From NCBI GenBank assembly GCA_021325365.1, contig JAJPHF010000035.1, positions 1-27,863 of the forward strand: 27,863 bases of DNA, given 5' to 3'. This DNA comes from Pseudomonadota bacterium. GTDB taxonomy: Bacteria; Chloroflexota; UBA6077; JAJPHF01. Below are positions 14,739-22,472 of this stretch, piece after piece. Under the pieces are notes generated by a model that saw nothing but the letters and a program-made list of their open reading frames with translations, ran no database searches and was not told the DNA's origin. Made by a program: the position numbers and the translations under genes. Each line of letters begins with the position of its first letter. Position 1 is the stretch's first letter.

Positions 14739-15296
14739 ATGGCTGAGCAAGAGCAGCGCGAGACGGCAGCAGAGCCCTCCGGCGGCGGTGCGGAGGTGAG
14801 CAGCACAGCGGCAGACGCGGCCGCCAGCGAGACGCCCGGGAATGAGGCGGGGCCAGCGGCGACCGGGGAGGCGGGTGCGGCGCCCAGCCCAGACGTGTGG
14901 GAGGCGATCGACGCCGTCCTACAGGCGTTCGGGGCCGAACGGGGCGTCGGCGTGGGCAGCTTCTGGGGCCCTGGCGCGGGGGAGATCGAGGGGCGCTTCG
15001 CCGGGTGGGCGAACGCATCCGGCTGGCGCTGCACGCTGCAGCTCGTGCGCGCGCCCGAGGAGAACGTGGTGGTGCTCGTCGCGCAGGGGCCGCCACTGCC
15101 TGGCGGCCGGGCGCGGGTGATGGTGCTGGGCGCGTTTCCCCCGGCGTTCGAGCGGGACGCGCTGCGCGCGGCGCTCGAGGTGGGCTATGGGATTGGCGAG
15201 ACGTGGGGGCCGGCCGAGGAGCCGGCCGAGCCCGCCGCGGCCGGCGGGCCTGCCGGGGCGGCGGAGCCGCCGCCCGGGAACGAGCCGTCCGCGTAG
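14739..15296 (+). CDS. hypothetical alanine/glutamate-rich protein
   Basis: This 185-aa protein has low-complexity Ala/Glu/Gly/Pro tails (residues 1-48 and about 152-185) around a folded-looking core of about 100 residues. The core begins DVWEAIDAVLQAFGAERGVG (52-71) and includes VVVLVAQGPPLPGGRARVMV (109-128). No signal peptide, membrane segment or cysteine motif stands out. GGGG lies just before ATG 14739, but the spacing is short. I do not recognise the family. Codon use resembles the neighbours, so it is likely a real gene. Confidence 0.6.
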   Translation: MAEQEQRETAAEPSGGGAEVSSTAADAAASETPGNEAGPAATGEAGAAPSPDVWEAIDAVLQAFGAERGVGVGSFWGPGAGEIEGRFAGWANASGWRCTLQLVRAPEENVVVLVAQGPPLPGGRARVMVLGAFPPAFERDALRAALEVGYGIGETWGPAEEPAEPAAAGGPAGAAEPPPGNEPSA

Positions 15297-15325
15297 ACCG
15301 GGCGCCGCCAGGCGCCGAAGGGCCG

Positions 15326-15523
15326 CTAGGCGACGCGGCGGCGATCGACGGCCGCCCTGGCACGGACCGGCGCTGGCTGCCAGCGTCGCTGCTTCAGCGG
15401 CAAGGGCGGATGGTCGCCGCAGTCGGCGCAGAGACCTAGATCTTCCTCCAGTAGGTGCAGCTCGTGCTGGACGGCGTCCAGGGCACGGGCCAGCTGTTGG
15501 AAAACACGCTTCGACACGCTCAA
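15326..15523 (-). CDS. small hypothetical protein with a CxxC pair
   Basis: This 65-aa ORF lies on the minus strand in a 406-nt gap that has no + strand gene. TTG 15523 is chosen because GGGGAGAGG lies just upstream of it on that strand. A GTG two codons later is an alternative. The protein has an amphipathic helix-like start (SKRVFQQLARALDAVQHELH) and CADCGDHPPL, a single CxxC that could be half of a zinc site, and a basic tail. Third codon positions are strongly G/C. It might be a small regulator, but no family was recognised. Confidence 0.4.
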   Translation of the reverse strand: MSVSKRVFQQLARALDAVQHELHLLEEDLGLCADCGDHPPLPLKQRRWQPAPVRARAAVDRRRVA

Positions 15524-15681
15524 CGTACCTCTCCCCAGATTGGTGTCCCGAGAAGGGCAACGCAGGAACCGTACCGGCCAAGGCCGGCGCGCGAACAGCG
15601 GGACGCGCCCGTGGGGAGACCGCCGTACCCGGAACGCCGCCACGGTAGGGCAAACCGGCGACGAAGGCAGCGGGCCTGGGC

Positions 15682-15702
15682 TAGAATGGGACGGAGGTAG
15701 GC
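15682..15702 (+). promoter_or_regulatory. ribosome binding site and possible -10 before the TlpA-like gene
   Basis: GGAGG at 15693-15697 stands five bases before ATG 15703. TAGAAT at 15682-15687 resembles a -10 box, but I see no matching -35, so the promoter part is weak. The 179-nt stretch 15524-15702 otherwise shows nothing recognisable. Confidence 0.35.
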
Positions 15703-16329
15703 ATGCTGCGCCGGCTGGTCATCGGAGGGGTCTGGGTGGGGCTGCTCGGGCTCCTGGCCCTGCTGGCCTGGGGCGTCTTTCGAGTCTCCGCGCCCGATAC
15801 GATCAACGCGGCGGCCGGCGGGCCAGCGCGGACCAACTGGGAAGCGCGGGCCATTCCCCTGAAGACGCGGCCCGCGCCCGAGCTACGCGTGGCGCTGTTC
15901 CCCAATCAGGACGGCACGCTCGGGACCGCGGCACCGGCCGCGGCGAGCGGCGACGGGGCGCGCGTGACGCGGCTGGCGGACCTGGCGGGCCGGCCGGTGG
16001 TAGTGAACTTCTGGGCGTCATGGTGCCAGCCGTGCCGCGACGAGGCCAACGTGCTGGAGCAGTTCGCCCAGGAGTACGGGCCGCAGGGCGTGGCGTTCGT
16101 CGGGGTGAACGTCTGGGACAGCGACGACAAGGCGCGGGCGTTTCTGGACGAGTTTGGGGTCTCGTACGCGAATGGGCTGGACGCCGGCGGGAGCGCGGCG
16201 ATCGAATTTGGCGTGACTGGGCTGCCCGAGACGTACTTCGTCGACCGCCAAGGACAGCTGGTCCGCAAGTTCATCGGGCCGGTTACCGAGCGGGCCCTGC
16301 GCGCCGCTGTCGAAGAACTGCTGTCGTGA
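15703..16329 (+). CDS. membrane-anchored TlpA/CcmG-like thiol-disulfide oxidoreductase
   Basis: This 208-aa thioredoxin-fold protein has an N-terminal membrane anchor (residues 5-27) and an extracytoplasmic domain. The active site is WCQPC (107-111) in NFWASWCQPC, with the cis-Pro region GLPETYFVD (173-181). It matches ResA/CcmG-type proteins that keep apocytochrome c CxxCH cysteines reduced for heme attachment. Its place at the head of the ccm locus supports the CcmG role. ATG 15703 has a good ribosome binding site. A TCAGC-type repeat separates it from the next gene. Confidence 0.92.
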   Translation: MLRRLVIGGVWVGLLGLLALLAWGVFRVSAPDTINAAAGGPARTNWEARAIPLKTRPAPELRVALFPNQDGTLGTAAPAAASGDGARVTRLADLAGRPVVVNFWASWCQPCRDEANVLEQFAQEYGPQGVAFVGVNVWDSDDKARAFLDEFGVSYANGLDAGGSAAIEFGVTGLPETYFVDRQGQLVRKFIGPVTERALRAAVEELLS

Positions 16330-16410
16330 GCGGTCAGCCATCAGCGGTCAGCCGTCAGTTGCCGGCGCCGCACGCTGGCGTGTGGCTGGCGCTGCTCGCC
16401 GACGGCTGAC
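16330..16410. repeat. TCAGC-type inverted intergenic repeat, copy 5
   Basis: The gap after the TlpA-like gene starts with gtcagccatcagcggtcagc and ends with gacggctgac, partly complementary arms of the same family seen in the aromatic module. A smaller hairpin of cgcacgctggcgtg type lies in the middle. The next start codon (16419) is just outside it. Confidence 0.6.
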
Positions 16411-16418
16411 GCGCGCCG

Positions 16419-17030
16419 ATGGGCGACGTGCTGCTGGCGCTCCTGCGCGCGGCGCACGGGCTGACGGCGGCGGTATGGCTGGGCCTGGCGCTGGTGGGCG
16501 TCTGGAACCCCGCGCTGCTCAACGCGGCGCGCGGGGCGGGCGGTTGGTCGCCCCGGGCGGTGGCGCAGACGTCGCTCTGGGCGCTCGTCATCACGGGCGC
16601 CGTGCTGATGCTCGATCGGCTCGCCGACCCCAGCGGCGCGAGCAGCCTGTACGTGGGGTTGCTGGGCGTGAAGCTGGCCTGCGTGGCGGCCATGGGCCTG
16701 CTGGGGCTGGTGCCGCCCGCGGCGGAGCCGGCCGCGGGGGCCGCCTCGCGCCGCGCATGGCTGACGCGCGGCCGCCGCGAACGGCTGCTGCTGGGGCTAG
16801 GGCTGGCGGCATTCGTGCTAGGCTCGTTGCTGACCAGCGCGTACGAGGCGGCCGCGCGGGCCGGCTATCCGGACGCCGGCGGAGGCGCGGCCGGCGGGGC
16901 GCTGACGCGGGGCGCGGCGTGGCCGATTCCCAGGCCCGGACGGCGGCCGTTGGGCTATACTGGAGCAGCGAGTTACGGTCAAATGGGGACGGGCGCCGTG
17001 AGCGGAGCGGTGGCGCGCGATGGCAACTGA
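16419..17030 (+). CDS. four-helix membrane protein, CopD-like
   Basis: This 203-aa protein has four hydrophobic helices (about residues 4-27, 47-66, 75-99 and 127-149). The segments AHGLTAAVWLGLALVGVW and VGLLGVKLACVAAMGLLGL recall the membrane core of CopD/DUF2269-like proteins. The last ~50 residues are low in hydrophobicity and may be poorly conserved. It lies between the CcmG-like and CcmE genes and overlaps ccmE by 11 nt, so it is probably part of the cytochrome maturation operon, though not a standard Ccm component. A -10-like TATACT at 16956-16961 inside its 3' part lacks a -35. Confidence 0.65.
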   Translation: MGDVLLALLRAAHGLTAAVWLGLALVGVWNPALLNAARGAGGWSPRAVAQTSLWALVITGAVLMLDRLADPSGASSLYVGLLGVKLACVAAMGLLGLVPPAAEPAAGAASRRAWLTRGRRERLLLGLGLAAFVLGSLLTSAYEAAARAGYPDAGGGAAGGALTRGAAWPIPRPGRRPLGYTGAASYGQMGTGAVSGAVARDGN

Positions 17031-17523
17031 GGCGGGCCACGACCCACGGACGCAACCGCTACCGCCGGCGGCGGGCTTGGGGCAGCACCGGGCGCGGGGG
17101 GCCGGGGCGTGGCCCGTGCCGCCGAAGCTGCTGATCGGCGGCGGGCTGCTCGTCGCGGCGATCGTCTTCCTCGTTGTGACGAGTCTGCAGAGCAACGCCG
17201 TCTACTACGTGACCGCGAGCGAGCTGCTGGCGCGTGGGTCGGCGGCTAGCGGCCAGACGGTGCGCCTGGCGGGCGCGGTGGTGGACGGCTCGATCCAGCA
17301 CGACCGCACGCACCTGCGCTTCGAGCTGACCGACGGGACCGCGTCGCTGCCCGTGGAGCACACGGGGACGATTCCCGATCTGTTCGGCTACCGCGCCGAG
17401 GGCGCGTACCAGGACGTGGTCGTGGAAGGCCGTCTGGGCGCGGACGGCGTGTTCGAGGCGCGCAACATTATCGTGAAACACGGCCCGGCGCTAGAAGCCG
17501 CCGACACGGGGACGAGCCGCTAG
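17020..17523 (+). CDS. ccmE: cytochrome c maturation protein CcmE (heme chaperone)
   Basis: This 167-aa protein has a membrane anchor (residues 37-56) and an OB-fold periplasmic domain: YYVTASELLARG (62-73), GQTVRLAGAVVDGSI (78-92), LRFELTDG (99-106), IPDLFGYRAEGAYQDVVVEG (118-137). CcmE binds heme covalently via a His and hands it to CcmF. The expected site is His154 in NIIVKHG. The Tyr found four residues later in the classical HxxxY motif is replaced (Leu158), and the usual charged pair after His is absent. The start overlaps the preceding gene by 11 nt. A 94-nt gap to ccmF holds only a ribosome binding site (AAGAGGA). Confidence 0.92.
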   Translation: MATEAGHDPRTQPLPPAAGLGQHRARGAGAWPVPPKLLIGGGLLVAAIVFLVVTSLQSNAVYYVTASELLARGSAASGQTVRLAGAVVDGSIQHDRTHLRFELTDGTASLPVEHTGTIPDLFGYRAEGAYQDVVVEGRLGADGVFEARNIIVKHGPALEAADTGTSR

Positions 17524-17617
17524 GCGCACGCCGCGCCACCAAGTAGCGATTCTGGATCTCGCCGGACCCCGCCCGGCACGCTGACCGCGCGGCTGGCGCG
17601 GACAAGAGGACGGCCCC

Positions 17618-19660
17618 ATGACGCCGGGCGACGGCGGCAACCTGGCACTGCTTCTCGCGTTCGCCGTGGCGATCTACGGCGCGGTGGCGAGCGTGGTGGG
17701 CGCGCGCCGCGGCCTCCCCGAGCTAGTGACCAGCGCCCGCAATGGTGTGGCTGTGGTGGCGGCGCTGTTGACGATCGCCGCGGGCACCCTGGTCTACGCG
17801 TTGCTGACGCACGACTTCGAGCTGCGGTACGTCTACGACCACTCGAGCCGGGCGATGCCCGACGCGGCACTGGTGACGAGCTTCTGGGGCGGCCAGGAAG
17901 GCTCCTTGCTGCTATGGGCGTGGGGGCTGTCGCTGTTGAGCCTGGTCGTGGTGCTGCGCTACGGAGGCATCCGGGCGCGTGTGGCGGCGGCCGGCGACGC
18001 GGACAGCGCGGCGGCGCTCCTGCCCTACGTCGTCACCGTGCTGCTCGGCATCGAGGTGTTCTTCCTGTTCATCCTGGGGTTCGTGTCGAGCCCGTTCGAG
18101 CGGCAGGCGTTCATCCCGCCCGACGGACGCGGCCTGAACCCGCTACTCATGGACCCCGGCATGCGGATCCACCCGCCGCTGCTGCTGACGGGGTACATGA
18201 GCTTCTCGGTGCCGTTCGCCTTCGCCATCGCGGCGCTGGCCGTCGGGCGCGTGGGGCGCGACTGGCTGCGCGCCGTGCGGGGTTGGATGCTGCTCGCCTG
18301 GACGATCCAGGGCTGCGGGCTGCTGATGGGCGCCTGGTGGGCGTATCACGTGCTCGGCTGGGGCGGGTACTGGGGCTGGGACCCGGTGGAGAACGTCGCG
18401 CTGATGCCGTGGCTGACCGCGACGGCGTTCCTGCACACGATCATGGTGCAGGAGCGCCGCGGCATGTTGAAGGTCTGGTCGCTGGCGCTGGCGGTCGTGA
18501 CGTTCGCGCTGGCCGTGTTCGGGACCTTCGTCGTGCGGAGCGGCGTGCTCACCTCGGTCCATTCCTTCGCGCAGTCCAGCATCGGTCCGTACTTCTTTGG
18601 GTTCCTGGGCCTCGTGCTGATCGGCTCGACGGCGCTGCTCGTGTACCGGCTGCCGCGCCTGCGCGCCGAGGGCACCTTCGACGCCCTGCTGTCGCGCGAG
18701 AGCAGCCTTTTGCTGAACAACCTGCTGCTGGTGAGCCTGGCGGCGACAGTGTTCTGGGGAACGGTGTTCCCGCTCGTGTCCGAGGCGGTGCGCGGCACGA
18801 AGGTGGCCGTGGGGCCGCCCTTCTATCAGCAGGTGAACGGGCCGCTGCTCGTGGCGCTGCTCGTGCTGATGGGCGCCGGGCCGCTGCTGGCGTGGCGTTA
18901 CACGTCGCGCCCCGGCCTCGTGCGGAGCCTGGCCGGGCCGGCGGTGATCGCCGTCCTGGTGGGCCTCGCGGTGCTGCTGCTCGGGGTGGAGCAGGGCCTG
19001 GCCGCCGTCGGGGCGGGCGCCTGCGCGTTCGTGGTGGCCACGGTGGCCGTCGAGTACTGGCGCGGCGTGCGGGCGCGGCAGCGCGGCGGCCAGAGCGTGC
19101 CGGCGGCGCTGGCCACGCTGGTGGCGCGGAACCGGCGCCGCTACGGCGGGTACGTCGTCCATCTGGCGATGGTGCTCATCGCGATCGGCGTGCTGGGCAC
19201 CGGGCACCAGCTCGAGCGGACGATCACGCTGGGCGCTGGCGAGTCGGCCACGATCGGCCGCTACACGCTGCGGTCGGCGGGCGTATCGGGCTATCAGCAG
19301 CCGGGCATGCAGGCCGCGATGGCGCGGCTGGAGCTAGCGGGGCCGTCGGGCCAGCCGATCACGACGCTGGAGCCGGACCGGCGGGCGTATCAGAACTGGG
19401 AGCAGCAGCCGGTCAGCGGCATCGCCATCTCCACGACCTGGCCGTGGCTCGACGACGTGTACGTGGTGCTCGTCCAGGTCGATACGGACAACCGCGCGAC
19501 GTTCCACGTCTTCGTGAACCCACTGGTGTTCTGCCTGTGGGCGGGAGGCTGGCTGTTCTTGCTGGGGACCCTCATCGCGGCCTGGCCGGAGGCGCGGCCG
19601 CTGGCCGCCGGCCTGCGCGCGGCGCCCCCGCCCCGGGAGGCGGTGGCCAGTGGCGCCTAA
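17618..19660 (+). CDS. ccmF: cytochrome c-type biogenesis protein CcmF
   Basis: This 680-aa polytopic membrane protein is CcmF, part of the CcmF/H/I heme lyase that ligates heme to apocytochrome c. The tryptophan-rich WWD motif runs from Trp240 to Asp255 (GWGGYWGWDPVEN). Conserved SFWGGQEGSLLLW (88-100), GMRIHPPLLLTGYM (181-194) and FVVRSGVLTSVHSFA (near 305-320) are present. Multiple helices and a C-terminal periplasmic loop with ETERRxY-like PDRRAYQNWEQQ (near 587-598) complete the family pattern. It overlaps ccmH by 11 nt. Confidence 0.96.
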   Translation: MTPGDGGNLALLLAFAVAIYGAVASVVGARRGLPELVTSARNGVAVVAALLTIAAGTLVYALLTHDFELRYVYDHSSRAMPDAALVTSFWGGQEGSLLLWAWGLSLLSLVVVLRYGGIRARVAAAGDADSAAALLPYVVTVLLGIEVFFLFILGFVSSPFERQAFIPPDGRGLNPLLMDPGMRIHPPLLLTGYMSFSVPFAFAIAALAVGRVGRDWLRAVRGWMLLAWTIQGCGLLMGAWWAYHVLGWGGYWGWDPVENVALMPWLTATAFLHTIMVQERRGMLKVWSLALAVVTFALAVFGTFVVRSGVLTSVHSFAQSSIGPYFFGFLGLVLIGSTALLVYRLPRLRAEGTFDALLSRESSLLLNNLLLVSLAATVFWGTVFPLVSEAVRGTKVAVGPPFYQQVNGPLLVALLVLMGAGPLLAWRYTSRPGLVRSLAGPAVIAVLVGLAVLLLGVEQGLAAVGAGACAFVVATVAVEYWRGVRARQRGGQSVPAALATLVARNRRRYGGYVVHLAMVLIAIGVLGTGHQLERTITLGAGESATIGRYTLRSAGVSGYQQPGMQAAMARLELAGPSGQPITTLEPDRRAYQNWEQQPVSGIAISTTWPWLDDVYVVLVQVDTDNRATFHVFVNPLVFCLWAGGWLFLLGTLIAAWPEARPLAAGLRAAPPPREAVASGA

Positions 19661-20279
19661 GACGACCCCGCGGCGAGAGCGGGCGGAGCGCGCCCCGGGC
19701 GGACGGGCGCCGCGCCTGGCCTGGGCGGCGCTGGCGGTGCTTGCGGCCGTCCTGCTCGTCCCGGCAGCGGTCGCGCAGGCGCAGACGAGCACGGCGACAC
19801 AGCGCGAGGCGCAAGAGATCGCCCGAACGCTAAAGTGCCCGGTGTGCGAGAGCCAGTCGGTGGCCGACTCGCCGTCGCAGCTGGCGCAGGAGATGCGCGG
19901 CTACATCGAGCGGCGCCTGGAGGCGGGCGAATCGCGGGACGCGATCGTGCAGGACCTCACCGACCGCTACGGCGAGGGCATCCTGCTGGAGCCGCCGCGC
20001 CGGGGGTTCACGCTCATCGTCTGGTGGCTGCCCATCGTATCTCTGGGGATCGGCGCGGTGGTCGTCGCGCTAACGCTGCGCCGCGCTACGCGCCGCGCCG
20101 GCGGGGCGAGCGGCGCGGCTGATGGAGCCGGCACGCCAACCCTCTGGCCGGAGGGCAGCGTGGGGCTGGGGCTGGGAGTCGCGGAGGAGCCGGCGGCCGA
20201 GATGGCGCCGGAGGAGCTAGCGCGCTACCGCGCGCAGCTCGCGGAGGAACTCGCGCGCCGCGAGCGAGGCCTGGCGTAA
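19650..20279 (+). CDS. ccmH: cytochrome c-type biogenesis protein CcmH
   Basis: This 209-aa protein begins with a signal/anchor (residues 22-44). The CcmH domain contains LKCPVCESQSVADS (61-74), whose Cys63 and Cys66 form the redox pair that reduces apocytochrome c. IERRLEAGESRDAIVQDLTDRYG (87-109) is the next family block. One membrane helix (about 122-143) and an Ala/Glu-rich cytoplasmic tail end the protein. GTG 19650 is the start, overlapping ccmF. The stop and the next start share TAATG. The long C-terminal tail is unlike minimal CcmH proteins (about 140 aa). Confidence 0.94.
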   Translation: MAPKTTPRRERAERAPGGRAPRLAWAALAVLAAVLLVPAAVAQAQTSTATQREAQEIARTLKCPVCESQSVADSPSQLAQEMRGYIERRLEAGESRDAIVQDLTDRYGEGILLEPPRRGFTLIVWWLPIVSLGIGAVVVALTLRRATRRAGGASGAADGAGTPTLWPEGSVGLGLGVAEEPAAEMAPEELARYRAQLAEELARRERGLA

Positions 20280-21652
20280 TGCTCGCCGCAGCGGCGCTCG
20301 CGGTGTTCCTGGGGGCGCTCGCCGCCCTCGTCCTGCCGCTCGTGCGACGGTCGGACAGCCCGGCGGTTGTCGAGAGCGGCGACCCGGCGGCCGGGCCGCC
20401 GAACGGCCTGCTCGAGGAGCGCGAGGCGACACTTGCCGCGCTGCGGGAACTGGACTTCGACTACGCGACCGGCAAGCTCGCCGAGCCGGACTATCACGCG
20501 CTGCGGGCGGGGTACGAGCGCCGCGCGCTCGCCCTGCTGAAAGCCACCGATCCAGCCGCCCCGGTCCGGCCCCCGCCGCCCGCCGTTCACCGCAACGGCG
20601 TCGCCAAGCACCTGGCAGGCGCGCCCGAGCGGAACGGTACCGCACCCGCCGCCGAGCGCGTGGCCGCGAAGCCCGCGCGTGGCCGGCGCACGGCTATTCT
20701 CGCCGGCGCCGCGGGACTGGTGTTCGTGCTCGGCGTGGCGACGGTCTACGTCGCGGGGCACCGCGGTCAGAGCGAGCTGCACGCGGTGGCGACGCTGGAC
20801 GGAGTGGGGCCGCGGGCGCTGGCGCTGGCGCCAGACGACTCGGCGCGCGCCTTCCTGGCCGCGGCCACTGGCTTGCTCACGAGCGCGGACGCGGGAGCGT
20901 CCTGGCAAGCGGTCCCGGGGCTCGACCAAGCGTTGCGCGCGGTGGCGGTGAGCCCTGCGCGCCCAGGGCGCGTCTACGCGGCAGGCCCTGGCACGTTGGT
21001 AGTGAGCGACGACGGGGGCCGCACGTGGGCCACGCGGCCGGTGACGCTGCCGGCCGGTGGCGCTTCGCCGCAGGCCGCCGACGTGCGGGCGCTCGCCGTC
21101 GATCCCGTCAACCCCGAACGCGTGTGGGTGGTCGCCGAGGGCGCGGGGCTGTACCGCAGCGACGACGCTGGCGGCACCTGGACGCGGATGGCCGCCGATG
21201 TGCCGGCGAACGCGACCGCACTGGTGGCCGTGAGTACGGGGGGCGCCCAGGCGGGACCGGCAGGGGGGCCGCCGAGCCTGTACCTGGCGAGCGCGACGGA
21301 AGGGGTGCTGGCGAGCGACGACGAGGGCCGGAGCTGGGCGCCGGCCAGCGGCGCGCTGAACGGCGCCCTGCCGACGCGCCGCGTGTCGAGCCTCGTCTTC
21401 GACGCGGACAGCGGCGACACCGCGACGCTGCCCGACGGGCGCACCCTGCGGGGGACGCTCTACGCGGGAACGGAGGACGGGGTGTTCCGCAGCGTGGACC
21501 GCGGCCAGAGCTGGGCGCGGCTGTCGCTCGGGGTGCCCGTGGCGGCCGTGGCGGCAGGCGGCAGCGCGGGCGGAGGCACGCTGCTGGCGGCCGACCGCGA
21601 GGGTGCGATCTACCGCAGCCGCAACCGGGGGGTCACATGGGACGGCAGCTAG
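20279..21652 (+). CDS. CcmI-like domain fused to a six-Asp-box (BNR/sortilin-type) repeat domain
   Basis: This 457-aa protein has a first helix (1-22), then a CcmI-like segment. EEREATLAALRELDFDYATG (46-65) and KLAEPDYHAL (66-75) closely match the conserved start of CcmI-type proteins. A low-complexity linker and second helix (138-160) follow. Residues 165-457 carry six Asp-box repeats (SxDxGxTW type) at about 202, 243, 294, 346, 405 and 447, as in BNR/sialidase-like and Ycf48-like beta-propellers. It starts one base into the ccmH stop. CcmI helps deliver apocytochrome to the CcmF/H complex. The propeller may act as a docking or assembly domain outside the membrane (inference). Confidence 0.8.
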   Translation: MLAAAALAVFLGALAALVLPLVRRSDSPAVVESGDPAAGPPNGLLEEREATLAALRELDFDYATGKLAEPDYHALRAGYERRALALLKATDPAAPVRPPPPAVHRNGVAKHLAGAPERNGTAPAAERVAAKPARGRRTAILAGAAGLVFVLGVATVYVAGHRGQSELHAVATLDGVGPRALALAPDDSARAFLAAATGLLTSADAGASWQAVPGLDQALRAVAVSPARPGRVYAAGPGTLVVSDDGGRTWATRPVTLPAGGASPQAADVRALAVDPVNPERVWVVAEGAGLYRSDDAGGTWTRMAADVPANATALVAVSTGGAQAGPAGGPPSLYLASATEGVLASDDEGRSWAPASGALNGALPTRRVSSLVFDADSGDTATLPDGRTLRGTLYAGTEDGVFRSVDRGQSWARLSLGVPVAAVAAGGSAGGGTLLAADREGAIYRSRNRGVTWDGS

Positions 21653-22458
21653 GGCGCTGGCTGGGCATGGTGCTGGTCGCGCTAGCCGCGGCCGGGAGCG
21701 CGGCGGGGCTCGGCGGCGGCTGGGGCCCGGCCGCGCGCTTCGGGCCGGCCAGCGCGCTCGCGCAGGAAATGCCGCCCGCGCCGCCCGGCCTGTCGATCGG
21801 GCGACGCGCCGTCACGATCCTGGGCGCCGATCCCGCTAGCCGCACGCTCGCCATCTTCGAGCGTGTCGAGCTAAGGAACGACAACGACACGACGTTCGTG
21901 CCGACGATGGGTGGGAGCCAAGGCCCGATGGGGCTGCTCCGCTTCGGACTGCCGCCCAACGCCTTCGATCTCACGTTGGACGACCGGCTAAGCGCCTACG
22001 ACGTCATCCAGGTCGACCGCGGCTTCGCGTCGCTGCTGCCGGTCCCGCCAGGCACCACCGACGTCAATTTCAGCTACCGGGTGCCATACGCCGGGGGGGC
22101 ATACGACCTGAGCACGAACGCCGCGTACGCGACGGCGTCGCTGTGGGTGCTGGTGCCGGGCGACTTCAGCACCGACAGCGCCGAGCTACGCCTGGATCGC
22201 ACCGTGGACATTGGCCGCCAGCGCTACAGCGTGCTCATCGCGGACAACCTGAGCGCCGGGCAGCGCGCGACCGTCACGATCGGCGGGCTGCCCTTCACGC
22301 CGCGGCCGTGGTGGCTCGACGAGACCGTGCAGCGGGTGGCCGCCGTGGCGCTCGCGGTAGCGGGAGTGGCGGCTGCGCTGCTCTACGCGCGGTTCGGCGG
22401 CAAGCCGCAGGCGGCGCCCGCGGCGCCCGCGCCGCTCGCCGAGAGCGCGGACCTCTAG
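21637..22458 (+). CDS. exported membrane-anchored protein of unknown function in the ccm locus
   Basis: This 273-aa protein has a signal peptide (about 1-43, ending near ALAQ), an extracytoplasmic domain and one C-terminal helix (about 230-250) with a short tail. The domain looks beta-rich, with AIFERVELRNDNDTTF (near 73-88), LRFGLPPNAFDL (near 102-113) and VPPGTTDVNFSYRVPY (near 134-149). I do not recognise the family. ATG 21637 overlaps the preceding gene by 16 nt and has a G-rich tract before it. ATG 21667 is an alternative. The position between ccmI-like and ccmA suggests a role in cytochrome maturation or electron transfer, without direct evidence. Confidence 0.65.
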   Translation: MGRQLGRWLGMVLVALAAAGSAAGLGGGWGPAARFGPASALAQEMPPAPPGLSIGRRAVTILGADPASRTLAIFERVELRNDNDTTFVPTMGGSQGPMGLLRFGLPPNAFDLTLDDRLSAYDVIQVDRGFASLLPVPPGTTDVNFSYRVPYAGGAYDLSTNAAYATASLWVLVPGDFSTDSAELRLDRTVDIGRQRYSVLIADNLSAGQRATVTIGGLPFTPRPWWLDETVQRVAAVALAVAGVAAALLYARFGGKPQAAPAAPAPLAESADL

Positions 22459-22472
22459 TGCCCCCGGTGACC

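Noticed and set aside
16956..16961. TATACT as a promoter for ccmE
   Set aside because: No -35 box at 16-18 nt, and the site lies inside an open coding frame.
18143..19207. 354-codon minus-strand open frame opposite ccmF
   Set aside because: Composition is His/Gln/Arg-rich and the + strand protein has clear CcmF motifs and helices.
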